A stretch of 64,000 bases of DNA from Agrypnia vestita (lineage: Eukaryota; Arthropoda; Insecta; Trichoptera; Phryganeidae), in NCBI GenBank assembly GCA_016648135.1, contig JADDOH010011108.1, positions 1 through 64,000 on the forward strand. Reading direction: 5' to 3'. Both the position numbers and the translations under genes were made by a program. Of the stretch, positions 20,206-31,045 are shown in pieces (positions within the stretch are counted from its first letter, which is position 1; the number at the start of each line of letters is the position of its first letter). The notes beneath the pieces were generated by a model. That model did not search any database. It was not told where the DNA came from and saw nothing but the letters and a program-made list of their open reading frames with translations.

Positions 20206-20348
20206 CCTGGCTCTGTCGAGGGTGTAGGGTCCTCCATCCCTTCCGCCGGAAGGGAGTCCAGCCGCCGGGCCGTCGAAGATCTCATTGGTCTTGTACGCCA
20301 GACCGGGGTACTTCTTACGGCGGGGCATGGCTGGCTCGATGCTGGGAG
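20206..20348 (-). CDS. internal coding exon, MDM1-like gene (downstream exon)
   Basis: A 143-nt GC-rich exon read right to left. The acceptor at 20349-20350 follows a pyrimidine run (CCTTTTTCCAG) and the donor is CCAGG then GTAAGCC at 20205. It codes for a peptide starting PSIEPAMPRRKKYPGLAYKT and ending GGPYTLDRAR. It begins with two bases that complete a split codon. The exon at 26631-26823 ends with exactly one leftover base, so the two join in phase. RKKYPGLAYKTNEIF resembles the RKYPW.GL segment that follows the first repeat of vertebrate MDM1. MDM1 is a microtubule-binding protein of centrioles. An internal ATG is present, so an alternative start cannot be excluded. Coding nature is well supported; the family name is inference. 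Confidence 0.72.
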
Positions 20349-20425
20349 CTGGAAAAAGGTTCTAGTTTAATGACAATAACAAGTGGGAGCTGGAACAAGG
20401 TTCTAGATTAATGACAATGACAAGC
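20344..20425 (-). repeat. 41-bp tandem duplication covering the 3' splice site
   Basis: GGGAGCTGGAAAAAGGTTCT (from 20344) is repeated 41 bp later as GGGAGCTGGAACAAGGTTCT (from 20385), continuing TTAATGACAATAACAAG versus TTAATGACAATGACAAG. On the minus strand this places two near-identical acceptors (CCTTTTTCCAG and CCTTGTTCCAG) in tandem upstream of the exon. Use of the distal one would add 41 nt and shift the frame. Confidence 0.85.
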
Positions 20426-20587
20426 GACATCGTGACGTGGAGGCGCAGGAGCAATGCAGAAATTCGGTCACTATCACAACAAATATTCATAGATTGCACC
20501 GCCTAGGCAATCGATATAGCTCTGTTGAAAAAATTAAAACTGAAACACAATACACATACAAAAGATAAATCTACTTAGCTTAACTCC

Positions 20588-20715
20588 GTAATATACGAGA
20601 ATGGACAGGAATAAGGATGGTGGAAGAGTTGTTTCGAGCCGCTGGAGATAAGGAGATGTACTCTCAAGTGAACGTAGTTATGCAGAAATTCGCCAGGCCA
20701 CAAATTTGGTAAAAA
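20588..20715 (+). pseudogene. possible LINE C-terminal scrap
   Basis: One open stretch reads NIREWTGIRMVEELFRAAGD and continues KEMYSQVNVV. It resembles the W.G......RAAEDR..W closing segment of several insect LINE proteins. It lies inside the intron. Similarity is short, so this is tentative. Confidence 0.35.
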
Positions 20716-21365
20716 TTAGATATTGATGTCATCAGACGGAGTAAAGTCAAGACTAAAACTAGCCAAGCCACTTTCATACAAAAATTCACAGTAATTGCCT
20801 TCCGAAATTTTTATTGATGGCGAAAACAACATTTAAAAATCTGCGTAGAGCGCCCACGCCACTTACAACACTTTAAATATGACTATTCCTCAAAACATAT
20901 TCAACAGAAAATAGTTAGAAAACAATTATTTAGTTATATATTTAGTATTATTATGTAGTTTATAAGATACATATTCATATGGTGGTAATAAAAATCTCAT
21001 AGAAATATAAATTTAATAACTAGATATTCATAATAGATAAGTAGCTCTGGCTGTTTTCTGCAGAATGCATATTTGACTTAATAAGATCAGACAGATGAAA
21101 TTACAATAATATTTCTAAAAATCTACACTTAAATCTACTTTATAGTTATTAAAAATTCGCTTTTATATATTATTTATAATTTTTTGAAGTAAAAAACCTT
21201 CTAGATTCTGCGTAGACTTGATTATTCCATTTTTTGACAAAAGTGCTTTTATCTCAGTTTGAGTTTTTGTGGCTGGCTGCTTTCTGCATAGCTACATTCA
21301 AGTAATACTCAATGTTGGGGAGACCTAACTCGACACTAGGAGAAGAAGAAGGTGCTACCCCTTAA

Positions 21366-22275
21366 GGGGGGGGGTAAGGCATTTAACTTTTTTTTTGCAT
21401 TTTATTTTTAATTTTTTAAATGAATGTATAACATCGCAAGAATATTGTGTCAAAATTTCAAGTCAATCGGAGCAAAATTGACGAAATTATGAACATTTGA
21501 GCGATACTCAGACTGATTTTCTATACCTGCTCGGGCAGCTAAGAGACGCCCTCACCTGAGGACTACCGGACGTGCTATTTGTATTGGAAGAGTTTTGCGT
21601 AGACAAGGACAAAAAGATGCTGACGATGAAAGCTCTTTGCTGTGTGAACATGGCATCAATGATTATGTGTAAGTATAAAATAAGTGTTGAGTTTTATTTT
21701 GAATTTTACAGTGTGCGAAACTTTAATGCGTTTTCCACACATCTCACATTTTCAAAGTCGGTGTCCATCATAACTTCAAAACTACTGCACCGATCCTTTT
21801 GAAATTTTGAACACTATTTCTGTACATAATTTACAAGGTAACGCTGGAGACTCTTTTTCAAACTTGTTATTAATTTTTATTTTTTAATAACAAATTAGTC
21901 GATATTTTTCGCAAAAAATCGCGTTTTTCCCTTCAAAGTGTTCCAAAAAATTGAAAAATTGAAATTTCAAAAAACCCTCCCAGCGTTACCTGGGAAAACC
22001 TATTATCTAACGAATGAACTTTGATTTTTTGATTTCAGATGATCTAGCACCAAGTTATGATGATCGCCGCAATTCTACTTTTTTCCGAGACACGTCCGAA
22101 TAATTGCTGCCATTGCCGTATTTTTTAATATTTCGTCTTGAAAATTTTACACAATATTCTTCAAATGTCATACTTTAATGTACCATTGGTTTTAATAAAG
22201 AGATTTTAACTGTGTCGTCACAAAAAAATCACAAAAAACATGCCTTTTTTTGTACGAATTAACCTTACCCCCCCC
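21366..22275. repeat. TTAA-flanked non-autonomous DNA transposon, copy 2
   Basis: A 910-bp unit with TTAA on each side (21362-21365, 22276-22279) and inverted ends GGGGGGGGGTAAGG and CCTTACCCCCCCC. Nearly identical over its length to 3118-4019, which is on the same strand. It lies within the 6.3-kb intron. The shared short frame (21572-21802 here, containing KISVEFYFEFYSVR) is slightly longer than in copy 1 because of sequence differences at its start. Recent activity is likely given the similarity. Confidence 0.78.
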
Positions 22276-23104
22276 TTAAGGGAAAGCCATACATAATATT
22301 CAGATAGCTATCTCACCCCGACAGTGGGTTTTCTTGGCATCTCCCAGCATGAGATGTAAAGAATAGGCATGATGACAGCTTTAAAGAATTAAAGAATAAG
22401 TGATTTTAGAAAAGAAAATATTTTGAAAGGATTCTAAAAAATGATCCACTTTTAATATACACTTTGAGATTAATAAGATTTTCGATAAAATAAAATTATA
22501 AAATTGTGCGATCCGCCATTTCAACTGAAACACCGGTCAGAGCGAATGACGTCACGCGTCTGTCCCCATCACAGTGTCTTTGAACCGTTGCCATATACAC
22601 AATGCAATGTTTACTGAGGCTTGACGTCGCGTAGACGAAATGACAGCTGCGGGCGTTTTTGCGCGAAATTAAAAATATGTAGATGAGAATGCAATTATTT
22701 GCGTTAAAATTTAGTTTATTACTGAAATAATGTTATTTTCGGTAATAGTAGACCTATAATATAGATTGTTATTTTAAAATCTTTCATCATGCTTATTTAA
22801 CTTTCACTGCGTGAATTTGCCATGAAATACAAAGAAGCGGCGAATTCGCGAATTTTTTAAACTTAGTAATAAAAAACTATTATAATATTATCAATTTTGT
22901 CACCATATATTAGTTTATCCCCTCATCTTTTTTTGTCATTCGCTTAATATTTTGTTTTTCTTAATATATCACTTTATTATGAGTTGTTTTTGACAGAATT
23001 AAGCTTAACTCATTTTTTATTATTACCTTTCAATCTATACATCTTTATATACATTGTTTTTTTTAATGCTACGTGGTACCGTGTATTAAATAAATAAATA
23101 AGTA

Positions 23105-23179
23105 GCTTGTTGGTCTTGTGGTTAGGACTCTCGCCTCGTGACCCAAACTTTGCAGGTTCGAATCTCACTCTAGACAAGC
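23105..23179 (+). repeat. second tRNA-like sequence (SINE head)
   Basis: GCTTGTT pairs with GACAAGC as a 7-bp acceptor stem (one G-U); box A-like TGGTCTTGTGGTTAGGACTC; box B GGTTCGAATCT. The T stem is poor and the anticodon arm does not fold, so it is a tRNA-derived repeat and not a tRNA gene. Different in sequence from the family at 4.9 and 19.5 kb. A second box-B-like TGTTCGAATCT sits at 23260. Confidence 0.5.
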
Positions 23180-23414
23180 AAGTTAATCCTATTTTCATAG
23201 CACAAGCGTTTAGCTTAATTTGAAAATAGTAAGAATATTGATGTGACACGAATTCCGTGTTCGAATCTCTATTTTTTTGTAAATAAAAATTTTTTTTTGA
23301 AAATACTTGATGCTCTTGACGTAACCCAAACAGACGGCATAACTCGAGCACTCAACACGATCGCAGATGCAAAAACGACGTGGATAGTGTCCATTGGACA
23401 CGGCCGCCGTGTCT

Positions 23415-23580
23415 GACGCGCGGCTGCAATACTTCTACAGACACGGGAGCCGTGTACGATGCACAGGACAGTGAATGGAGACCCACCGCATTCCCAGGAC
23501 TGTTTTATGAGCGAAAGCACCCACATCGGTCCTATTCATACATCGCCGGGTTGAAATTTTTTTACTCTAAAGGCTATCTC
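23415..23580 (+). repeat. dispersed repeat shared with 6085-6285
   Basis: GTTTTATGAGCGAAAGCACC, ATCGGTCCTATTCATACATC and CGGGTTGAAATTTTTTTAC match the minus strand at 6.1-6.3 kb. Type unknown. Confidence 0.6.
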
Positions 23581-24604
23581 CGTGCCGCGTGTGTAAAAGG
23601 CGACCCAGCAAGGAGAGGCCTGCAAAAGTCCATTCACTGTCCCTCTCCCGCAGTAAGATACTCTTTATTAAATGATAATTAAACAAAATAATACGTAAAA
23701 AGTCAAAAGAAACATGGTAAAAAAAAGGTAACAAAAATAATCGAAAATAAAAAATTAACATCAAGAAAGAAATCGTATAAGAAAGGCAGTACATAATGCG
23801 TATAAGAATTATATGAGTTTGGTGGGAAACGGCACGGGGACAAAGAATAAGCTACAACTCTCCCTAATGGGAAGGACATATAAATGGAGTTCAGCTCTGA
23901 ACGCCTCGGGTCCATAGTCTACAGAAAATCACCCACGAAGCATTTCCCAGCGCGACACCCACGCCCCAACGAACCCCCGGAAGAGTTCGAGATTCCTGTC
24001 CTTGATGAGGTCACAGTTGCTACGCTGAGCCGCGCCTCACCTCATCCAATCCTCTAATCATCACCACGGGACGTGCTGATGGCTAATGTATCTACGACAG
24101 TGATTTAGACAGACAACGGTGCTGCTTTTCCTGTCAGAAAATATTCGACAACGTGTCAGCCAACGTCCGGTGACCGAGTGCAATGCAATGAAAGCCTTGC
24201 GATGCAATGAAAAAGGGAAGAAATAGGAATTACTCGCCGGGTTCCGTGGTTCTTCCAGTCCCGTCGCTTTCCGGTTCTTCGTGGACTGTAGATTCTTCTG
24301 GATATCTTGTTCAAAGGCACATACACAATAGGAGATACGATCTCGATATAAAGGTTCGAAAACTTCGAACTTGGCGGCGCGCACACTGTGATATATTCCA
24401 AATCTAGCGGAACTTACTATGTATACTAATTTAATTTTTATCTCCGGACGTACTGAATAGATTTTTATGAAACTTTTTCTGAATGTTCATAAATATATTC
24501 TTTATATGTACACATAACTAAAATCTATTCAAATTCATAGAGTTTCATGCAAGAAAAAAACAAAAGTCGGTTCATTCGACTTATATTTGCACAAATTGAG
24601 CTTG

Positions 24605-24885
24605 TTTTATATACAATATGTCACGTAATTAACGCAAACCCTGAAAGTACTTTGTTAAGAATCGGCTACTGGTCTAAAATGTTCAAGCAACTATGACCTA
24701 ATATCAATAGTTATGGAGATATGCAATATCAAAGTTTGCATTTTTTTTTTAAATATTTCCGACTTATTTTTTGCAAAAAGTTGAAATATTATTACAGTAA
24801 CTTATATCGATTATGAAAAATTCATTTGCTTCAATACAACTTCAATAAAATGATAAAATCCTTCTTAAAAAGAACTTTTTTCAAT
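24605..24885. repeat. foldback family A, one arm
   Basis: Contains TGTTCAAGCAACTATGACCT, AATATCAATAGTTATGGAGA, TTTGCATTTTTTTTTT, TTACAGTAACTTATATCGAT and AAATTCATTTGCTTCAATAC, the family left-arm series. Lacks the ACAGGGTTATT end. Confidence 0.6.
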
Positions 24886-26630
24886 TTTCGTAATTAATTA
24901 AATCTTGCGAAGGGAGGAACTCTGTTTTCGCTTTCTTGAGAAGATGGTAGGCTGGATAAATATTTAAATTTTTACCCCTCGACTGTTGTCTCAGTGTGTT
25001 ATACTGATGGGTACGCAATTTGACATTGACCATTAATGTCAAGGCGGCTTCTAGAGAGAGTTTGGCTCTGGTACTCCAAATATTCGTCTCGATTTTTTTA
25101 TTCGAGTAGCTCAGTAAGGAGACTCAGCAGCTATCTCTTTCATTAGATTGGCTGCATCCCTTTTCCCGGATGATCTCAGACTAACTTCAGTGGCGACCGT
25201 TAATTCTTCTTGAGTTTTTGTAGAAACTAGATATATGAATTTTCGCTTTTGGATTTTCGAAATACATTTTCGAATGACTTCCAAGGCCTACCTGAACTTG
25301 TAAAATCTCATAAACCTGCTGAACTTGAGGATGGAAGCAGGTCGAGAAACTTAGAAAGCAATGATACTATATCCAAACCACCCATCATGTTCAGCCAAAA
25401 ATTTCGATAATTTTCCACAGCTTTTCTCCAACTTTGCATCTATTTTTGCGCTAAGACTGCTAACGTACATTTTTAGTTCTCGAAGCGTGCTTTTCGATTC
25501 AACCTGGTTGTGTTTTTGTATTATAAAATTCTAAATGCACCTGTTTTGATCCTTTTTTGCCACTTAAAAGCCATACTTAAAATAATTATCTTTTCATTAT
25601 TGTAGGTACTCCTAAAGAAAATTAAAAAATATTGTATGAGTGTCGAAAACACGTGCCGCCAAATTTAATAAAATCTTACAGAATATGAACCAAAGCAGTA
25701 AATAAAATTATTTTCTGGTTGGTTACCCATGGATATTTTTTGTAAAATCAAAGCAAAGTCACACTTCTTCAAAAATATTACAATTTCGACATGTACAAGT
25801 AAATGGCTTTGTATCTGGCAATAAAACATATTTATTGTAATACAGTTTACTTTGTAAAGTAGCCATAGAGGTGAAGATAAAATATATATGCATATTAGTA
25901 ACTGTACTTCGAAATGAATTCACTTTATTCTTGATCACAATGACTCAAATTAACGAAAAAAGTTGCTGTCAGAATGACGGCCCATGCAAGTGCCACTTTG
26001 CCAGGTTGCTATATGAAAACTGGTGCTGTTATTTAGCAAATAATTATCAAAACATATAGTCTAGGTAATTAGCTACTGTGTATATTTTACTAATTTTTAT
26101 TTGCTTGCTTTTTAATTTTTGAATAAAGTTCCGCTAGATTGCGAATATATTACAGTGTGCGGCGACCAAAACAAAACAACCTACCCTGCGGCGTCTTGCT
26201 CAACCACAAAAAGAGAACTGCTTGCTCAACCGCGCGAGTAGAGAACTGCTTTACCGACGGTCTCCAGGTGAGGTAAATAGGATTGGAAAGGTAGGACAAC
26301 ACGGGAAAACATATATTATTCAAAGTATTATTTGGTACCTAACATCGGGGGAACGAGAACAAGACAAATAGTAAAAGTACAGTATAGTAAAGATACAGTA
26401 TTACGTCTTCATACAAACAGCCGAAACGACGCCCTTCGAAATCTCGGTGTACTTCGGTCTCCGCAGTTGCCGCAGGGCTGCAGTAAGCACAATGGGCAGC
26501 CCTGATGCGTGTTTAACTACCAAGCGTAGGTATTTATTTCAAGGACACTGCCGAGACAACATACTGTATACTTTACTATACTGTGGTAAAAGTGCGGAGT
26601 GCCGCAGGGATCTCGAATGGGCCCACTCAC

Positions 26631-26823
26631 CTCTCGGTCCGTTGGCGTTGACCTGCGAAGGGAGCGGGGCCCTTCTGACCACGGGCTCGTCCGCCCCGTT
26701 GGTGAGGGGCGCGGGGGCGGCGCCGACCGCCGGGGCCGCGGCGGCGGGGGGCGCAGCGCCCTGGGCCGCGCGCGCGCCCCTGTACTCGTGCCATCTGTAG
26801 GTGCTGCGGTACTCAGAGTGCAG
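26631..26823 (-). CDS. coding exon, MDM1-like gene (upstream exon)
   Basis: A 193-nt GC-rich exon on the minus strand. The acceptor TTGGCTTGTTTTCAG precedes CTGCACTCT and the donor is CCGAGAG then GTGAGTGG. It is in frame 0 at the start (64 codons plus one base). The product begins LHSEYRSTYRWHEYRG, followed by an Ala/Pro-rich linker and VVRRAPLPSQVNANGPR. SEYRSTYRW fits the SEYxxxFxW microtubule-binding repeat of MDM1, and the next exon (20206-20348) supplies an RKKYPGL segment in matching phase. I therefore call it an insect MDM1-like gene with moderate confidence. A SAXO/MAP6-type microtubule protein is an alternative. Flanking exons were not found. The high GC contrasts with the AT-rich introns. 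Confidence 0.75.
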
Positions 26824-26885
26824 CTGAAAACAAGCCAAAATAACGCCGTTAATATTTATTATGATCACATACTATATTGTGTTTT

Positions 26886-27290
26886 TCTCTAGTCAATCTG
26901 TGTACAGGCCCACCCTAATATATGGCCATCAAATTTGGATCCTGACGGAGAGAGCGAGATCGAGGGTCCAGGCTGCCGAGATGAGTTTTCTAAGGGAGGT
27001 AGCGGGTGTCACACTGGTGGACAGAGTGAGAAGTGCCGACATAAGGCACATACTCGGCATGGAGTGTCACATGTGCTCAGAATGCCAGAGGAACGAATAC
27101 CAAGAAGAATCCTCTTGGCAACCCCCTCGACCCAGATTAAGCCGGGAGAGACAGCAAAAAATGTATTTGAAAAAAAAGTGGGTCTGGACTGGTTGACTCG
27201 AGCAGAAGCAGCGCGAGACAGGGAATCATGGAAGCACCCTGTCGAGTCTTTGGGCCCTCGACCCTACTAGGACAAGGGGAAGAATATGAT
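26886..27290 (+). pseudogene. LINE 3' end (same family as 35.8-36.5 kb)
   Basis: Encodes SVYRPTLIYGHQIWILTERA and RVQAAEMSFLREVAGVTLVD, then in a second frame HVLRMPEERIPRRILLATPS and ending ESLGPRPY, stop, followed by GACAAGGGGAAGAATATGAT. The same order and closing (DAMGPRLQ, GACAAGGGGAAGAAGATGA) occur on the minus strand at 35758-36490. Frameshift at about 27060. It begins about 60 bp upstream of the MDM1-like exon on that gene's strand, so it sits in the preceding intron in antisense. Confidence 0.78.
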
Positions 27291-27299
27291 GATGACTAT

Positions 27300-28513
27300 A
27301 TTGTGGATTTTACAAAATACACATGGGTAACGCGTACGATGTGGTAAGTCATTACTTGGGATTCAAATTTCGGGCTGAAATTGAAATCTTGGGATTATGG
27401 GATTCGATTTTGATGATTATTCCGCTCTTAAATTCAGTAGGAAACACGCGGTCAAGAAAATCTCCGGATATGGGAGATTTTCTTGCGCTTAAACATTTTT
27501 TTTCTATTTTTAATTACAATCCCCAATAATAATATTTTAGAATGTCCGTCCGTAACTTCCTATCCAATAACTGATCTCATTCCGTTTTCTAAATTATAAT
27601 GAAATAAAATGAATATATTGATTTTATGCTTTTTTAACAAAATACTCTGAATACTTCTTTAAAAATATTTGAGTTTAATAAAAATTAAAACTAATAAGTG
27701 CATATGTCATTGGTATTAAATTTATCAGGATATATAATTCTCTACGTAACAATGTCCGTCAATAACGCTACAAGGTGGCTTGAATAATAATGAGGCATAA
27801 GAAATTAAAAAAAAACATTATTCTCTAATTAATAATGTCCATCACTGACGTTATCACGACGTTACGCACTCTAGAAAGCGCTGTTCTCACAGCCTTAATT
27901 AGCAGACGACGTCAAACATAATAATTTCGTTGCCTGTCCGTCTGTCTGCCCATCCGTAAGAAAATGTCGACCTGGAGACGATTGCATCCTGCCTACTGAA
28001 TCATCTCGCACATATCACGCGCCGACACGAGAATATGCCTTTGGACGGGTAGGCGTTTTCTTCCAAAACACCCGTAACCCGCCAAACATAAATAAATTAA
28101 CCAATTTTGCTCATAAAACGGTTCTTGATAAGCCGAGTATCAGCATTTATTTAAAATATTCAAACCAAATCAAATTTAAAAAAAAATTAACATCCTGCGC
28201 ACGCCCCCCATATTCTCCTACACTAGCATTATTTATTGGGCAACGAGCTCCAATCCTCCGACACCAGTCCCAGCTGACGACTTGATTATGGACCACATTA
28301 ATTAACCAGGCGACACCACCGTCACGCGGTCGCCTGGTGGTCGCCTGTCACCTCGGGAGATTGAGCGCACATGCGTCACGGGCAAAACATGAGAACCGCG
28401 CCATGCGGCGTAACGTGATGTAATGTGACCGCCAGACTTACGTTATAGCAGTCAGATCTTTATCCCAACACTTAATACACGTAAATAAAAATAAAAAATA
28501 AACAAGACCTAGG
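27300..28513. other. no gene; GC-richer block at 28230-28440
   Basis: No supported gene. The block 28290-28360 has a short inverted pair (ACCAGGCGACACCACCG with CGGTCGCCTGGTGG). Function unknown. Confidence 0.4.
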
Positions 28514-29043
28514 TATACAGGGTTATTTGTAAAACATTAATAACCTCGCAGGGCTATATTTCTGCCTTGATTATGAGTCGAAAATGTTCAAGCTGTTATG
28601 ACCTAATATCAATAGTTAACGAGATATGCGACATTAAAGTTTGCATTTTTTTGCAATATTTATGACTTATTTTTTGTAAAACGTTGGACTATCGTTACAG
28701 TAACTCATATCGATTACAAAAAATTCATTCGTTTCAATAAAAGTTAAATAAAATGATAAAAACCCTGAAAAAATTCTAATTGGAATTCGAAGGTTTTTAT
28801 TTTTTTATTTGACTTGTACTAAACAGAATGAATTTTTCGTATTCGATATAAGTTACTGTAACGATAGTCCAACGTTTTACAAAAAATAAGTCAGAAATTT
28901 TGAAAAAAAATTGCAAACTTTGATGTCGCATATCTCCTTAACTATTGATATTAGGTCATGATAGCTTGAACATTTTCGACTCATAATCGAGGCAGGAATA
29001 TAGCCCTGCGAGGTTATTATTGTTTTACAAATAACCCTGTATA
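28514..29043. repeat. foldback family A, full 530-bp copy
   Basis: Starts TATACAGGGTTATTTGTAAA and ends TTTACAAATAACCCTGTATA, with the two ~260-bp arms inverted and closely matching along their length. Examples are GCAGGGCTATATTTCTGCCT with AGGCAGGAATATAGCCCTGC and AAAACGTTGGACTATCGTTA with TAACGATAGTCCAACGTTTT. The transcript would fold into a long, nearly perfect hairpin. No protein is encoded. Confidence 0.9.
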
Positions 29044-29089
29044 CACGTCCCCTATTACAAACTATCTACAAACAAAATTGCATTTTACA

Positions 29090-29300
29090 ACTTTATAAAA
29101 ATTTTCAAAATAACAACGAACTGACCCAACTAGTATCAAGTAGTAGACATATAAATCTTGGTAAATTGCATATCCCTGTAATGTTTACCACAACTGCCCA
29201 GTATCATTATACATTTAGAGGTGTGAAATGGTTCAAAGAATTACACGTTAAAATGAGAATTGAAAAAAAAAAATGAGGTCTTTAAAAAAATATTTTAAAA
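29090..29300 (+). pseudogene. LINE C-terminal fragment (RGVKWF family)
   Basis: Encodes HIPVMFTTTAQYHYTFRGVK then WFKELHVK, matching minus-strand fragments at 54.9-55.06 kb (AQHHYAFRGVKWFNELPSV) and 60.5-60.64 kb. This is the closing segment of a jockey/CR1-like reverse-transcriptase protein. Only about 45 residues remain. Confidence 0.65.
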
Positions 29301-30890
29301 AAACTGTCAGAATTAATTAATTTCTATTTTATATTATGTTATCTACTTTCTTTTTATCATATAATTCTTTAGAATATTTCTTTAATAATAGATTGTTTTA
29401 AATTTAATATTATTTATTACAGTGTACACTGTTATTATCTTTGCTTAAAATTTTATTCTATTTTTCTCTTGACTATATTTTTTAATTGTTTACTTAAGTA
29501 TTGTTAGTTTTTTAATGTTGTCTCGCATAAATGGATAATAATTGTCGCACATTAGTTACTTTTTTCTTCTTATATACACACATTTATGTACTACTTACTA
29601 GTTAGTAAACTTACTTTATAAATATTAAAAAAAAAAGTAAAAAAAAAAAAAATACTTACTACTTACTAGTTAGTAAAGTAATAGTAATAAATTATAATGA
29701 TACTCCTTTCCTACTTACGAGTTGTATTACTCTTGGAGAAGAGAAATACCATTGCAAAAAAACCAGTCGCTATCTTTATTGTAAAAAAAGTACTTATAAA
29801 AAAAATCATAAAAAAAATAATAAGTCGGTGGTTCGGTTAGAGGGTTAAAGGAGTACATGACGGTTATCCGTCAAAAGTCAAACATAAATAGAGTCCAACA
29901 ATATTTCTCTTTTCTATAGTCCAATGACAATGATAATTTTGCCATAATTTTACATCAGGACGCTGTGGGAGAAGAAATTAATAAGTGCATATGAAATAAT
30001 CTTTTTTCTATATGCTTTAAATACAGCATAAGTACTTATTTCGTGCAATTTTGGTCGATACATGAGAATTATGAGGTTGCGTTTGCGGTAGAGGGCAGCT
30101 GTCAGACCCGACCGGATAAATCGGACATCGCAAATAAAGGTTTTTACTCTGAGAGAGATACGTGAAAATATATAAATCTTCTTATTTAAGTACGACAAAC
30201 ACCGAATACCGATGTATATCTACGTCTCGTTTATTTTTTATTTTTATTTTCCTCATAAATAAGTTTGCAAGAGAGCAGTTTGAAGTTTAATTAACATAAA
30301 GACACTTTATGTCATAGCTCGATAACTACAAAAGGTTTTCCTTTCAAACTTGAGTTAGTTATTTAAAGTTGATACCTTTAAAACCTCAAATATAGTCAGC
30401 GCAGTACAACGACGTTTTTACACATTCTGCATTGTTCTACGATCGCAAATCAGAACCTTCGTTATACCGACTTCGTATAACGACGGTCAAATTATTGAGA
30501 AAAAATACACTTTTTATATACCATTAGATGACTTCTTTTATTCACTTTTTAACGATCGAAAAAAGTCAATATGGAATTTTTTGCACATCCGTCATTGTTC
30601 TACGATCATGACGAAATGTGACCACAAGCCGTCATCATGTAAAAATCTGCAATCGTCTATTGTTGTGAAGCTTCCTAACGCGGGTCTAATAAATTCTATT
30701 ACCTTTAACGCCGTGAGTACTGACTAAAATAATAAAGAATTTGTCAAGGAAGTAACCGAAACTCTCGTTCCTGTACAGGTCAATGAAAGTGCTATATTGG
30801 TGTCAGCTAGGGGATATTCAGATAAACCAGATCTTTATTCAAATCCTAACTAACCCGTTTCTTATCTCGCGCTAAACAAATAAATAAAAC
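29301..30890. other. no gene seen; AT-rich
   Basis: Long A/T runs and simple sequence (29590-29700). CGTTATACCGACTTCGTATA at 30462 forms a short palindrome, with no support for function. No coding region identified. Confidence 0.45.
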
Positions 30891-30894
30891 TTAA

Positions 30895-31045
30895 ACTAGT
30901 TAGCTTTGTTTACACCACTAAAATTTATTTGGTAAAACCAACCGGTTTCGGAAACGACGTTCCTTCATCAGGGTATATCCAATACTAATTGAACTTTACA
31001 AAAATTATAAACAATCATACTTCAGTGTTAAGTGTCCAAATGGGG
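30895..31045 (-). repeat. Penelope-like element terminal repeat with hammerhead motif
   Basis: 3' terminal repeat of the PLE to its right, read on the minus strand. It is matched in inverse by 31775-31945. The core CTGATGA (30965-30971), stem II (GGAAC with GTTTCC), GAAA (30946-30949), CCGG and TT follow hammerhead order. Such ribozymes are an established feature of PLE terminal repeats. Confidence 0.8.
30932..30978 (-). ncRNA. hammerhead ribozyme motif (intact core)
   Basis: Core CUGAUGA and GAAA intact; 5-bp stem II with loop GUC; stem III is the self-complementary CCGG, too short to form within one molecule, so pairing between two copies would be expected. Predicted cut after ...GGUU. Outer stem pairs ACC with GGU. 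The opposite-strand twin is at 31855-31900. Confidence 0.7.

Larger units (their letters stand above)
20349..26630 (-). other. intron of the MDM1-like gene (6.3 kb, TE-filled)
   Basis: Bounded by GTGAGT (26625-26630 on the minus strand) and CCTTTTTCCAG. It contains the TTAA element copy 2, a tRNA-like repeat, a foldback family A copy and LINE scraps. The stretches 22280-23100, 23580-24600 and 24890-26450 hold nothing I can support. The segment 26150-26470 is GC-richer and may be an old LTR, but no ends were found. Confidence 0.6.

Noticed and set aside
24230..24330. Minus-strand peptide with IQKNLQSTKNRKATGLEE, like the start of a LINE reverse-transcriptase domain
   Set aside because: Only about 20 residues resemble the family and no neighbouring RT block was found.
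26150..26470. Possible LTR within the intron
   Set aside because: Some promoter-like and GC-richer sequence, but no TG/CA ends, duplication or second copy could be found.
29640..29720. Repeated CTTACTAGTTAGTAA phrases as a possible array
   Set aside because: Too short and AT-simple; no regular unit or CRISPR-like spacing, which would not be expected in an insect genome anyway.
30460..30485. loxP-like CTTCGTATAACG palindrome
   Set aside because: Only a partial, short match; no recombinase context and such AT-rich palindromes are expected.
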